Shown here: in pieces, positions 8,826-17,270 of the stretch
Numbering within the stretch: position 1 is the first letter of the stretch
How the letters are laid out: every line of letters starts with the position of its first letter
NCBI RefSeq assembly: GCF_000300535.1
Contig: NZ_AMSH01000001.1
Coordinates: forward strand, 1-64,000
Direction of reading: 5' to 3'
From: Bacillus xiamenensis
Lineage (GTDB): Bacteria > Bacillota > Bacilli > Bacillales > Bacillaceae
DNA length: 64,000 nucleotides
Notes under the pieces: generated by a model
Database searches by the model: none
What the model was told of the DNA's origin: nothing
The model's input: only the letters and a program-made list of their open reading frames with translations
Made by a program: the position numbers and the translations under genes

Positions 8826-9104
8826 TTAAAACCACTCAATTTTCGTGATCGTTCGTTCAATTTCAGGAAAAGAATCAATAAAGCTTAATACACGCTGAAG
8901 TTCTTTTTCCACTTGAACCCGAGAGGAGGAAATCACGGCGATTCCAATTGAAGTACGCTGCCACGTATCCTGATAATCCATTTCAGCAATGGTTACATTG
9001 AATTTATGGCGCGTTCTTGTCAATATACGCTGAAGAACCGCACGTTTTTCCTTCAGTGAGGATGCATCATAGATCATGCACTCACATTCGGTATAACCGA
9101 TCAT
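8826..9104 (-). CDS. ylxP: DUF503 family protein YlxP
   Basis: A 92-aa member of the YlxP/DUF503 family, always found beside infB and rbfA in Firmicutes. It has an alternating alpha/beta pattern without membrane segments; [13 protein letters not shown] (about 17-29) and VAVISSS-like strands are typical. The start ATG 9104 overlaps the infB stop, so the two are translationally coupled. A role in ribosome assembly has been suggested for the family. I infer that only from the neighbourhood. Confidence 0.9.
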
Positions 9105-11221
9105 TTTCTTTCAATTTCTTGCATAACGAATGATTCCAAGATATCACCTTCACGGATATCATTGTATTTCTTAATGGTAATACCACATTCATAGCCTTGT
9201 GAAACTTCTTTCACATCGTCTTTGAATCGTTTCAATACATCGACTTCGCCTTCAAAAATGACGACGCCATCACGGATTAGTCGGATACCACTGTCTCTAG
9301 TAATTGTTCCTTCAGTGACATAACCGCCCGCAATTGTACCGATTTTAGAAACTTTGAACGTTTGACGCACTTCAACTTGACCAATAATTTTTTCTTCGTA
9401 TTCTGGGTCAAGCATCCCTTTCATCGCAGCTTCAATCTCATCGATTACTTTATAGATAATGCGGTGCAAGCGGATATCTACGTTTTCAGATTCAGCTGTA
9501 CTCTTCGCATTCCCATCAGGACGTACGTTAAATCCGATCACAATCGCATTAGAAGCACTTGCTAAAATGATATCAGATTCTGTAATCGCTCCAACACCCG
9601 TATGGATGATTTTCACTTTTACGCCTTCTACTTCAATTTTTTGAAGAGCTGCCGTCAGGGCTTCAGCAGAACCTTGTACGTCTGCTTTCACGATTAAGTT
9701 GATATCTTTCACATCACCTTGTTTGATTTGCTCAAATAGATCATCGAGAGATAATTTCGCTTTGTCTGAACGCTGTTCATCAAGCTGTTTTGAAGCACGC
9801 GCCTCTCCTACTTGACGAGCTGTTTTTTCATCTTTGAATACGAGGAACTGATCCCCTGCATTCGGTACATCGTTTAAGCCAGTGATTTCAACAGGTGTAG
9901 ACGGTCCTGCTGTTTTCACGCGGCGTCCGATGTCATTGACCATTGCACGAACACGGCCAAATGTATTTCCGACAACGATTGGGTCACCTACATGAAGTGT
10001 ACCAGTTTGAACAAGAAGGGTTGCAACAGAACCTCTTCCTTTGTCAAGCTCAGCCTCGATCACTGTTCCTTTAGCCGCACGATTTGGGTTGGCTTTCAGT
10101 TCTGCTACTTCGCTGACAAGAAGGATCATTTCAATCAATTCGTCAATGCCTTCACCTGTTTTTGCAGATAACGGAACGAAGATCGTTTCGCCGCCCCAAG
10201 CTTCTGGTACAAGACCATGCTCAGTTAATTCCTGCATGACACGTTCAGGGTTAGCAGTTGGTTTGTCAATTTTATTGACAGCCACAATGATTGGTACCTC
10301 TGCTGCTTTCGCGTGGTTAATGGCTTCAATTGTTTGCGGCATCACACCATCATCTGCTGCAACGACTAGGATCGTCGTATCGGTTACCTCAGCACCACGT
10401 GCACGCATGGTTGTGAATGCTGCGTGTCCAGGTGTATCAAGGAACGTGATTTTCTTGCCGTTTTCTTCAATTTGGTATGCACCGATATGCTGCGTAATTC
10501 CACCAGCTTCGCCTTCTACGACTTTTGTTTTACGAATGCTGTCAAGAAGCGTTGTTTTCCCGTGGTCAACGTGTCCCATGATCGTCACAACTGGGGGGCG
10601 TACTTGCATATCTTCTTCTTTATCTTCAACTTCATACTTTTCAAGTTCAGTTTCTTCTAAAATGATGACTTCCTCTACTGGAACACCATATTCAGAAGCG
10701 ATTAATTCAACTGTATCTTTATCAAGCTCTTGGTTGATCGTTGCCATAACACCAAGCATCATGAGCTTTTTAATGATTTCAGCTGTTTCTTTTCCAAGCT
10801 CTTCAGCAAGCTGGCCGACTGTCATCGAATTTGTAAATTCAATTTTTTCAGGAAGCTCTTTTTTAGGCTTCACAGGTCTTGCTTGCTGATGCTGCGACTT
10901 GTTTTGACCGCCGCGTTTATTTTTGTTTTTGTTTTGGTTGTTGTTTTTTTTGTTTTTATTAAATTGATTATTCTGCACGTCATTCTTCTTTCTATCATTG
11001 TTTTTGTTAGATGATTGTTTTTTTTGTTCTGCGGGTTTCTCGTTAGCTGTCTCTTTTGCTTTGGCTTTTTTATAGATAGCGTCTAGCTTTTTCACAGTGT
11101 CGTCTTCAAGCGTCGCCATGTGGTTGTTCACTTCCACGTTCATATCCTTAAGCGCTGCTATAATATCTTTACTTGAAACATCTATGGCTTTTGCGTATTC
11201 ATATACTCTCACTTTAGCCAT
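9101..11221 (-). CDS. infB: Translation initiation factor IF-2
   Basis: IF-2, 706 aa, is a GTPase that places fMet-tRNA on the 30S subunit and promotes subunit joining. The N-terminal domain is followed by a very Asn/Lys-rich low-complexity linker (about 55-125). The G domain starts with GHVDHGKT at 216-223, followed by DTPGHAAF and NKIDKP. Domains II to IV run to the C-terminus, which ends in the fMet-tRNA-binding fold. In-frame starts within the linker region could give shorter isoforms, but none has a clear ribosome binding site. It lies between rplGA and ylxP. Confidence 0.98.
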   Translation of the reverse strand: MAKVRVYEYAKAIDVSSKDIIAALKDMNVEVNNHMATLEDDTVKKLDAIYKKAKAKETANEKPAEQKKQSSNKNNDRKKNDVQNNQFNKNKKNNNQNKNKNKRGGQNKSQHQQARPVKPKKELPEKIEFTNSMTVGQLAEELGKETAEIIKKLMMLGVMATINQELDKDTVELIASEYGVPVEEVIILEETELEKYEVEDKEEDMQVRPPVVTIMGHVDHGKTTLLDSIRKTKVVEGEAGGITQHIGAYQIEENGKKITFLDTPGHAAFTTMRARGAEVTDTTILVVAADDGVMPQTIEAINHAKAAEVPIIVAVNKIDKPTANPERVMQELTEHGLVPEAWGGETIFVPLSAKTGEGIDELIEMILLVSEVAELKANPNRAAKGTVIEAELDKGRGSVATLLVQTGTLHVGDPIVVGNTFGRVRAMVNDIGRRVKTAGPSTPVEITGLNDVPNAGDQFLVFKDEKTARQVGEARASKQLDEQRSDKAKLSLDDLFEQIKQGDVKDINLIVKADVQGSAEALTAALQKIEVEGVKVKIIHTGVGAITESDIILASASNAIVIGFNVRPDGNAKSTAESENVDIRLHRIIYKVIDEIEAAMKGMLDPEYEEKIIGQVEVRQTFKVSKIGTIAGGYVTEGTITRDSGIRLIRDGVVIFEGEVDVLKRFKDDVKEVSQGYECGITIKKYNDIREGDILESFVMQEIERK

Positions 11222-11240
11222 TCGTTCACCCCCAAATAAA

Positions 11241-11543
11241 TTAATCGAGCAAGCTTATGAGCTTCTTAGCGAAGCCTTGGTCAGTGACAGCGACAACTAC
11301 GCGAGCTTCTTTCCCTATAGAACGTCCGAGAACGGAACGGTCTTCAACTTTTCTAACCGGAACATTATAAAATTTGCATTTGTCAGATACCTTTTTCTCT
11401 GTGTTCGATGAGGCATCTGCTGCAAGAAGAACCAGCTTAGCACGCGCATGTCGAATTTCTTTGATCACCAGATCTTCTCCTGACACGACTTTACGAGCTC
11501 GATTTGCTAGACCCAGCAAAGGATACCACTCAGATTCAGTCAT
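11241..11543 (-). CDS. rplGA: L7Ae-family ribosomal protein YlxQ
   Basis: A 100-aa L7Ae/L30e-family kink-turn RNA-binding protein (RplGA, YlxQ). The family core is [15 protein letters not shown] at about 10-24, followed by [16 protein letters not shown]. The C-terminus has [15 protein letters not shown]. Its B. subtilis homologue is described as a k-turn-binding ribosomal protein. It overlaps the end of ylxR by 8 bases and lies 19 bases before infB, so it is part of the nusA-infB operon. Confidence 0.9.
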   Translation of the reverse strand: MTESEWYPLLGLANRARKVVSGEDLVIKEIRHARAKLVLLAADASSNTEKKVSDKCKFYNVPVRKVEDRSVLGRSIGKEARVVVAVTDQGFAKKLISLLD

Positions 11544-11820
11544 TTGGTTTTTTCACCTTTTCAGCTAGTTCTAGTAATTCCTCAAATATGTGTTCGTCAA
11601 TCTGTGTCTGAAATTGCTGCTGTAAACTACGTTTGTTCTTTGCCGCAAGAATGGTTTCTTTATCGAGAGAAAGGTAAGCCCCGCGCCCGTTCATTTTTCC
11701 AGTAGTGTCAACTGACACTTCACCTTCTTTAGAACGAACAATGCGGATCAGTTCTTTCTTTGGTTTCATTTCTCCCGTTACGACGCATTTTCTAAGCGGG
11801 ATTTTCTTTCGGCTTTTCAC
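11536..11820 (-). CDS. ylxR: YlxR family (DUF448) RNA-binding-like protein
   Basis: A 94-aa basic protein of the YlxR/DUF448 family with the N-terminal [17 protein letters not shown] signature and GRGAYLSLD in the middle. The start is GTG 11820, 7 bases after AGAGGTGAT. It lies between nusA and rplGA, as in most Firmicutes. YlxR proteins have been described as nucleoid- or RNase P-associated regulators in some species; the function here is inferred only from family membership. Confidence 0.9.
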   Translation of the reverse strand: MKSRKKIPLRKCVVTGEMKPKKELIRIVRSKEGEVSVDTTGKMNGRGAYLSLDKETILAAKNKRSLQQQFQTQIDEHIFEELLELAEKVKKPND

Positions 11821-11835
11821 CTTTTATATCACCTC

Positions 11836-12951
11836 TTATTCGTCAGATTCCTCAGCTACTGGTTCAGCCTCTAAGAAAAGAGATTCAGAGTCTTCAGTTC
11901 TTGGGAAAATACCGAGTTCCCTTGCATCTGTTTCGCTTTTAATGTCAATCTTCCAGCTAGTCAGCTTCGCTGCGAGACGCGCATTTTGACCTCTTTTACC
12001 AATGGCTAAAGATAGCTGATAATCAGGGACAATCACTGTTGTCGCCTTTTCTTCTTCATTTACAATGACATCAAGTACTTTGGATGGACTAAGGGCATTG
12101 GCAACAAATTCAACAGGATCATTCGACCAATGAACAATGTCAATTTTTTCGCCTTTCAGCTCATTGACAATTGCTTGTACACGCTGACCTTTTGGTCCAA
12201 CACAAGAACCAACTGGATCAACATCAGGATCATCTGTGCGAACAGATATTTTAGAGCGGTCTCCAGCTTCTCTAGCAACAGATTTAAGCTCTACAGTACC
12301 ATCATAAATTTCTGGCACTTCAATTTCAAATAAACGCTTTAAAAGACCTGGGTGTGTTCTTGACACATAAATTTGTGGTCCTTTTGTTGTTTTTTCTACT
12401 TTTGTAATGAACACTTTAATGCGATCATGTGGTTTGTAGTCCTCATTTGGCATTTGTTCGTTGACCGGAAGAAGGGCTTCGATTTTGCCAAGTGACACGT
12501 AAATGAATTTGCTGTCAATTCGCTGAACGATTCCCGTCATGATGTCTTCCTCACGGTCGATAAACTCAGTGTAGATCACACCTCGCTCTGCTTCTCTCAC
12601 TCGCTGCGTTACGACTTGTTTTGCTGTCTGAGCCGCAATGCGTCCGAAATCTTTTGGTGTGACTTCAATCTCAACGACGTCACCTACCATGTAATTTGGG
12701 TTGATGTTAACTGCATCTTCTACAGAGATTTCAAGGCGAGAATCATACACTTCATCTACAACATCTTTTCTTGCAAATACGCGAATCGTTCCCGTTTCAC
12801 GGTTCAAATCAACACGAACATTTTGTGCTTGATTAAAATTACGCTTGTATGCAGAAATGAGTGCAGCTTCAATCGCTTCAATAATAATTTCTTTACTAAT
12901 ACCCTTCTCTTTCTCAAGAACAGTCAGGGCATCTAACAACTCACTACTCAT
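11836..12951 (-). CDS. nusA: Transcription termination/elongation factor NusA
   Basis: NusA, 371 aa, binds RNA polymerase and stimulates pausing and intrinsic termination. The order is an N-terminal polymerase-binding domain (about 1-125), an S1 domain (about 135-200), and KH1 and KH2 domains with VGSCVGPKGQRVQAI and AIGKRGQNARLAA. It is the short Gram-positive form without acidic C-terminal repeats. A terminator-like hairpin in the upstream leader fits the NusA autoregulation described in B. subtilis. It follows rimP by 32 bases. Confidence 0.97.
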   Translation of the reverse strand: MSSELLDALTVLEKEKGISKEIIIEAIEAALISAYKRNFNQAQNVRVDLNRETGTIRVFARKDVVDEVYDSRLEISVEDAVNINPNYMVGDVVEIEVTPKDFGRIAAQTAKQVVTQRVREAERGVIYTEFIDREEDIMTGIVQRIDSKFIYVSLGKIEALLPVNEQMPNEDYKPHDRIKVFITKVEKTTKGPQIYVSRTHPGLLKRLFEIEVPEIYDGTVELKSVAREAGDRSKISVRTDDPDVDPVGSCVGPKGQRVQAIVNELKGEKIDIVHWSNDPVEFVANALSPSKVLDVIVNEEEKATTVIVPDYQLSLAIGKRGQNARLAAKLTSWKIDIKSETDARELGIFPRTEDSESLFLEAEPVAEESDE

Positions 12952-12983
12952 TTTTATGGTTCCCCCTTATATCAATGAAAAGG

Positions 12984-13457
12984 TTAATTGAACGAAACTG
13001 CTAATCTTGCGTTCGCTATTTTTTCGTATGGAATATTGATCTCTTTCTTTCTTGTCTTAATCTTCACTGTCACTGTTGCAATCTCACCATCAAAGCTTGT
13101 AAGCTCACCTTCAAACGCCTTTTCACCATCAATTGGTTCGTATGTTTTCATGAAAACATTTTTTCCAAGTGCTTTTTCAAAATCAGCTTTTTTCTTTAAT
13201 GGACGCTCCGCTCCAGGAGAGGACACTTCAAGAAAGTAGTTTTGGCTAATCGGATCTGCCTCATCAAGCTTTTCGCTCAAGGCTTCGCTCACTTTGGCAC
13301 ACTCCTCGATATCGACGCCTTTTTCAGAGTCAATAAACACGCGAAGGAACCAGTTTTGACCCTCTTTGACAAATTCAACATCAACGAGTTCAAGCTGTAA
13401 GCCATCTAATATTGGCTGCACCATTTCGCTTACGATATCCACTACTTTTTTGCTCAT
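12984..13457 (-). CDS. rimP: Ribosome maturation factor RimP
   Basis: RimP (YlxS), 157 aa, acts in assembly of the 30S subunit. The N-terminal part has [20 protein letters not shown]. The conserved [11 protein letters not shown] block is in the middle, and an SH3-like C-terminal domain carries [13 protein letters not shown]. The start ATG 13457 follows AAGGAGG, and upstream residues in the longer frame are part of the untranslated leader. It is the first gene of the rimP-nusA-infB-truB operon. Confidence 0.95.
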   Translation of the reverse strand: MSKKVVDIVSEMVQPILDGLQLELVDVEFVKEGQNWFLRVFIDSEKGVDIEECAKVSEALSEKLDEADPISQNYFLEVSSPGAERPLKKKADFEKALGKNVFMKTYEPIDGEKAFEGELTSFDGEIATVTVKIKTRKKEINIPYEKIANARLAVSFN

Positions 13458-13507
13458 TCTCTTCCTCCTTGTGCTTTCGATAAACGCTCTTATCAATCAT
13501 TCTGCAT

Positions 13508-13533
13508 AAAAACCCTGCTTTATGTGAGCAGGG
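13508..13533 (-). terminator. Leader terminator upstream of rimP (attenuator, likely NusA-dependent)
   Basis: CCCTGC and GCAGGG arms with a 9-base loop are followed by TTTTTATG on the minus strand, about 50 bases before the rimP start. A six-pair stem with an interrupted T tract is the weak type that benefits from NusA. In B. subtilis a NusA-stimulated terminator in this leader autoregulates nusA, so I infer the same here. Confidence 0.7.
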
Positions 13534-13558
13534 GGAGCAGAAAACGGATGAATAATGT

Positions 13559-13614
13559 CGAGACAAAAATTGCCTGTTCAATACAAAAGAGCGGGTTTCC
13601 CCACTCTTGTCTCG
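13559..13614 (-). ncRNA. Structured rimP leader: nested stem enclosing a GNRA hairpin
   Basis: In the transcript the arms CGAGACAA (13614-13607) and TTGTCTCG (13566-13559) are perfectly complementary over 8 bp. They enclose a 7-bp hairpin GAGTGGG/CCCGCTC with a GAAA tetraloop (13606-13589), itself followed by TTTTG. The element lies between the promoter and the leader terminator, so it could control whether polymerase reaches rimP-nusA. Confidence 0.6.
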
Positions 13615-13638
13615 GTAATCGTTAGCATTTCCATAAAA

Positions 13639-13667
13639 ACTATACCATATCCAATTTTTTTATGCAA
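13639..13667 (-). promoter_or_regulatory. Predicted SigA promoter of the rimP-nusA operon
   Basis: On the minus strand TTGCAT (13667-13662) and TATAGT (13644-13639) are separated by 17 bases, close to the vegetative consensus. They start about 54 bases before the mapped mannanase gene end is cleared, leaving a leader of about 175 bases before rimP. Confidence 0.75.
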
Positions 13668-13697
13668 ATGAAGTTCCTTATTAACAGACGCTTTTTA

Positions 13698-14828
13698 TCA
13701 CTTCTTTTCATTCATTCTTTTTGCGTGTTCACTGATGACTTCTGCCTCCCTGCTCTCCTTTATGACTCGAAAGCCGTCATAATCTGGATAGAGCGAATTA
13801 TCGTCTTGAATGCTTGTTAAAATCCAAAATTGGCTGCCTGCTCCTCCGAGTCGTTCAATTGTTGTCAGCCAGCTTTGATATACATCAGGACGTGCTGCTT
13901 GATTTTGATAGCCAAACTCTTCTAGCACAACAGGTTTTCCAATCACATTTCCATGATTGATATGGTCTTCAATCCATTTCACTCCCCAAGCTGCTGACTT
14001 GTTCCAGTGATCTGGATATAAATGATAGGTTCCATAATCGATATGAGGAAGAGCGGTCAAACGATCCCAATCAACGCCCTCTCCGCCCCCATATAGCCAA
14101 TCGTCATGACCTGCTATGTGAAAGAACCCTTCATCTCCTACTGCGACAAGATGATTCCGGTCAATTGATTTGATCCAAGTACTCATTTCATTTGCCCAGT
14201 TTACTAGTAAATTCCCTGTAGGATCTGATTGAGCACGCGGTTCATTGGCAAGCTCCCACGTCATAATCGCAGGATCATCTTTATATTGAACACCTGTGTA
14301 CGTATTGGTTCTCTCTAATACATAACGCACATAATTTTTGTAAGCATTTTTTATACGAGAATCGGTATAAAAATCATCATGTGATCCTGCCTGAAACCAC
14401 TTTACGTATTGATTCATCCCGCCAAAATCATCCCAGTTGTTCACTAGCGGGATGACAAGCTTTATTCCTTCCTGCCCCGCTTTATAAATCGCATAATCTA
14501 GTTTTCGAAAACCCGATTCTTCATAAACCCCTGGACTAGATTGTAAAACTGAGTTTTCTTGAGGAGCCCCATCGTGAAATCCCCAAATACGTATGACCTT
14601 TAAATTCATTGCTTTCATATCATCGAACACAGCATCTACCATCTTTTTTGATTTGTAATGAAAATAGTAGTTATTTGTGCCAGCGAAGTAAAATGGTTGA
14701 TTGTTCAACAAAAAATGTGTACCAGATGTTTGCACATAGGAGGCGGCTTTGACGGTTAGAGAGAACCAGCCTGCCCATACAACGATGAGTAGGGTGATAC
14801 AAGACACCCTTTGAGCCCATTTCTTCAT
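13698..14828 (-). CDS. Secreted GH5 beta-mannanase / endoglycanase
   Basis: A 376-aa glycoside hydrolase family 5 enzyme, most like endo-1,4-beta-mannanases of Bacillus and of the AGTNNYYF type. A clear Sec signal peptide covers residues 1-28 (basic start, hydrophobic core, VKA cleavage site). The (beta/alpha)8 domain contains the acid/base Glu 196 in WELANEPR and the nucleophile Glu 304 in VLEEFGYQ. No carbohydrate-binding module follows. Start ATG 14828 is preceded by GTGAGGAGA. It lies downstream of the GH48 gene with a gap of about 300 bases, and I see no terminator before the rimP promoter. Specificity for mannan rather than cellulose is inferred from family resemblance. Confidence 0.88.
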   Translation of the reverse strand: MKKWAQRVSCITLLIVVWAGWFSLTVKAASYVQTSGTHFLLNNQPFYFAGTNNYYFHYKSKKMVDAVFDDMKAMNLKVIRIWGFHDGAPQENSVLQSSPGVYEESGFRKLDYAIYKAGQEGIKLVIPLVNNWDDFGGMNQYVKWFQAGSHDDFYTDSRIKNAYKNYVRYVLERTNTYTGVQYKDDPAIMTWELANEPRAQSDPTGNLLVNWANEMSTWIKSIDRNHLVAVGDEGFFHIAGHDDWLYGGGEGVDWDRLTALPHIDYGTYHLYPDHWNKSAAWGVKWIEDHINHGNVIGKPVVLEEFGYQNQAARPDVYQSWLTTIERLGGAGSQFWILTSIQDDNSLYPDYDGFRVIKESREAEVISEHAKRMNEKK

Positions 14829-14905
14829 TCAGATTCTCCTCACATCTATCATTTTACAGGTGCGATCACATTTAGATGAAGCGGTGTTTGTGTATTTGAA
14901 TCAAG

Positions 14906-15100
14906 TTAAATTGTCTGCTGTTTTAACAGTTTACTGTCTTTACCGATTCGAACCTCATATGTCCCGTGATAGGCTGGACATGTCACTTTGCCATCAGCAT
15001 ATGTTTTTTCAACTCTTTGTGCCGTCCACTCATTTAGCAGATTTTCATCACGTCGTCCTGCTTCATTGGATGTATATTTTCTATTCAGCCTGCCGGCCAT
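14906..15100 (-). pseudogene. Remnant-like short frame, possibly the 3' end of a lost hydrolase gene
   Basis: A 64-codon open frame on the coding strand ends in GTYEVRIGKDSKLLK, a pattern reminiscent of the last beta strands of a C-terminal sandwich domain in extracellular hydrolases. It has no ribosome binding site; its first ATG lies in a hairpin. In B. licheniformis, as I recall, a GH5 endoglucanase gene (celC) sits between the GH48 and mannanase genes, so a deletion remnant is plausible. I do not recognise the family, and chance is a fair alternative. Confidence 0.3.
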
Positions 15101-15121
15101 CAAGCAGCCGGCCGCTTGATG
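15098..15121 (-). terminator. Inverted repeat after the GH48 gene
   Basis: CATCAAGC and GCTTGATG flank an 8-base GC-rich loop, nine bases beyond the GH48 stop. No T tract follows, so it may stabilise an mRNA 3' end or mark an old recombination junction rather than terminate. Confidence 0.4.
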
Positions 15122-15129
15122 TGAATCTG

Positions 15130-17235
15130 CTAGTCGATGAGACGATGATATTCCGCATAGGCTGTGGCCATATCAACTTGTGACCAGAAGCGATGATAAG
15201 TGAAACTTGGCGCACCACTCTCCCATTTACCTGATGATTCATTAAATGATGCTTGATATTTACTCTCAAGCGCTGACCATGCTGGATCTTGCTTAATTTT
15301 CGGACGAAGATCTGCAAAACTCGTATAAACTCCGTTACCTCCGCGCTGCGGATCAGAAGGAATGGTGCTGGTACCAGGGATCTGATTCCCTTGACCAAAT
15401 GTTCCATTCCAGCCATTTGGGAAATACACTTCTTTTTTAAAGAAGCGGTGGTAGTCTTCTCTTTCCTCCTCTGTGACAATCCCCACACCATCATTATAAT
15501 TCCACGCAACCTCAAGGAGCTGTGCGGCTGTCTCTTTTGCTCTTATACCAAGAGGTGTATAGTTTCCTGTCTCTTCCTTTGTTGCAGCAGCAAAGAATGT
15601 CAAGGCTTTGATCAGACTGCCAAGTACGCCCGTATCTTGAGAAGGATCTTTCGTTACAGCCGTTAAATTGGGATTGCCTGTTGCAGATTGGAAACCGCTC
15701 CAAGTGTCAGGCTGGCCGCTCCATTCTATATTTCCAGGAATCCAAAACTCGCCAGGTGCACTCGTTGTGGCAACAGCAGCATTTGTCCCTCCGAGAATTC
15801 TTTGTCCCTGACCATCTAAAAAGTATCCCTCTTGATCCGTCACAGGACGGGTGTCAACAAAAATGTAATCTAATGAGTAGTTGATCCATTTTGTGATAAC
15901 AGATTTGGTCATTTGGACATTTTCAGACGTTTTGTCTCCATCTTTTACAAAAATGTAGTATAGCTCAGCTACACGCTCCATTGGCCATGCCTGCATCCCA
16001 AACCAATTATTAGAAGGAGGGTCAAGGTAAACAGGCGCATCTTCATATGCCATGTCATAAAATGTGCTTCTTCCGGCGGGATATGCACGATAGTCTCCAT
16101 TCCAGCTATTGGTTGCACCTCCTGCAATCGCTCCTTCTTTTGATTGAAGCCATACGTAAAATTCAAGCTGTCTCTTTAACGTTTTCTCCCAATCACTTGC
16201 ACCAGTAGCAGACGATGGCTTTAACCCCCCTTTATCTGAGGATAAAGCATAAGCAGCGACAGGGTTTTGATACCCTTGGTGACAATGACTTGCCCCGATA
16301 CGCCATGCCCAATTTGCATACTCTCCAAGTCCACCGCCCCAAGAGGTATACCATGCCATTAAGTGATGACACGCACTCTTTCCATTCCCAGGAGACGGAC
16401 GGCCCTGCTTTCCACTTCCAATCGTTTGAAAATATTTATCGTACATACCGTAGCGAAGGAAATCACCCATTTTTTTCGCTTTCTCAAGGTAGGTTGATCG
16501 CTGATAGCCAAGCTCTTTTGCCCAATACATTGCCTGTATCGCACGCGCATCAGCGTCTGTCGCATTGGTATAGCGCCACTGGGCGGCTGGCGCTTGATTT
16601 TCTTTTGTGAACAAGCTCATGAAACCTTCATTGGGCTTCCCAAATGTTTGATCATCTTGTGATGGATGAGGGATGGCCTCCCATACAGATTCTTGCGGCC
16701 CCCGCTGAAATGTGTTTACATATGCTGCCGTATGTGATGGGTTTAGCAAATTCCCATATTCATACCAATTGTCTACATCAAGTAGCCAGTGCATTAAATA
16801 CGTTTCATTCGTTCCATAGGTTGACTTCAGTTCAGCATCAATCGGATCTTGACCAGCAGGATAAGCTCCGGTCAGCTGGCTAGGGTATTGATCCGGGTAT
16901 GGTTTTTCTGAAGCATACGTGGCTGGACTAGATGGATTGTAAGAATTCATATGCGGCTGCTCATCATGTCCATCTTCATTTACTGGAATGATAAACTTCT
17001 CCATATTATCCCAAGCTGCTTCTAGCTTGCTCCAATCACCTGTATAATGTCCATACAACACTTCAAGCCACAGCCAGTAGCTATAAGCTTCTGAAGTCGT
17101 CATATGCCCATAATCCGGCGCCTCGCAAATAAGCGTTTCAATTGAATGATACGGAATGCCTTCTTTTGAAAAATATCCATGTGCATCGTTTTTAATTTGA
17201 TGATAAAGCGTTAAAAACCGTTCTTTGTTTGTCAT
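15130..17235 (-). CDS. GH48 cellobiohydrolase (reducing-end), no signal peptide
   Basis: A 701-aa glycoside hydrolase family 48 enzyme, which processively releases cellobiose from the reducing ends of cellulose. The catalytic domain fills the protein. The signature CEAPDYGHMTTSEA has the proton-donor Glu at about 49, and the family pattern continues to the last residues (FWSQVDMATAYAEYHRL). There is no signal peptide, dockerin or cellulose-binding module, although GH48 enzymes normally act outside the cell. The start is ATG 17235 after AAAGGGTGAGG; the GTG at 17244 lies inside that site. It lies 35 bases behind the GH9 gene, forming an exo/endo pair that is probably co-transcribed. Confidence 0.9.
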   Translation of the reverse strand: MTNKERFLTLYHQIKNDAHGYFSKEGIPYHSIETLICEAPDYGHMTTSEAYSYWLWLEVLYGHYTGDWSKLEAAWDNMEKFIIPVNEDGHDEQPHMNSYNPSSPATYASEKPYPDQYPSQLTGAYPAGQDPIDAELKSTYGTNETYLMHWLLDVDNWYEYGNLLNPSHTAAYVNTFQRGPQESVWEAIPHPSQDDQTFGKPNEGFMSLFTKENQAPAAQWRYTNATDADARAIQAMYWAKELGYQRSTYLEKAKKMGDFLRYGMYDKYFQTIGSGKQGRPSPGNGKSACHHLMAWYTSWGGGLGEYANWAWRIGASHCHQGYQNPVAAYALSSDKGGLKPSSATGASDWEKTLKRQLEFYVWLQSKEGAIAGGATNSWNGDYRAYPAGRSTFYDMAYEDAPVYLDPPSNNWFGMQAWPMERVAELYYIFVKDGDKTSENVQMTKSVITKWINYSLDYIFVDTRPVTDQEGYFLDGQGQRILGGTNAAVATTSAPGEFWIPGNIEWSGQPDTWSGFQSATGNPNLTAVTKDPSQDTGVLGSLIKALTFFAAATKEETGNYTPLGIRAKETAAQLLEVAWNYNDGVGIVTEEEREDYHRFFKKEVYFPNGWNGTFGQGNQIPGTSTIPSDPQRGGNGVYTSFADLRPKIKQDPAWSALESKYQASFNESSGKWESGAPSFTYHRFWSQVDMATAYAEYHRLID

Positions 17236-17270
17236 GTCCCTCACCCTTTAAATGAATTTAGAATTGATTT

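Larger units (their letters stand above)
14829..15129. other. Gap between GH48 and mannanase genes
   Basis: This stretch holds a hairpin after the GH48 stop, a remnant-like open frame (14906-15100) and the mannanase ribosome binding site. I see no convincing promoter in it; the best -10-like sequence, TAAAAT at about 14853, has no proper -35 partner. Confidence 0.5.

Noticed and set aside
10041-10889. Long plus-strand frame (282 codons) opposite infB
   Set aside because: It is antisense to the conserved GTPase part of IF-2, is very rich in Ser, Thr and Ala as expected of a shadow, and has no ribosome binding site.
15081-15515. Second frame (144 codons) inside the GH48 gene
   Set aside because: It overlaps the intact C-terminal GH48 catalytic domain in another frame and is a shadow.
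17236-17244. GTG start for the GH48 gene
   Set aside because: The GTG is part of the AAAGGGTGAGG ribosome binding site. The ATG three codons later has correct spacing.
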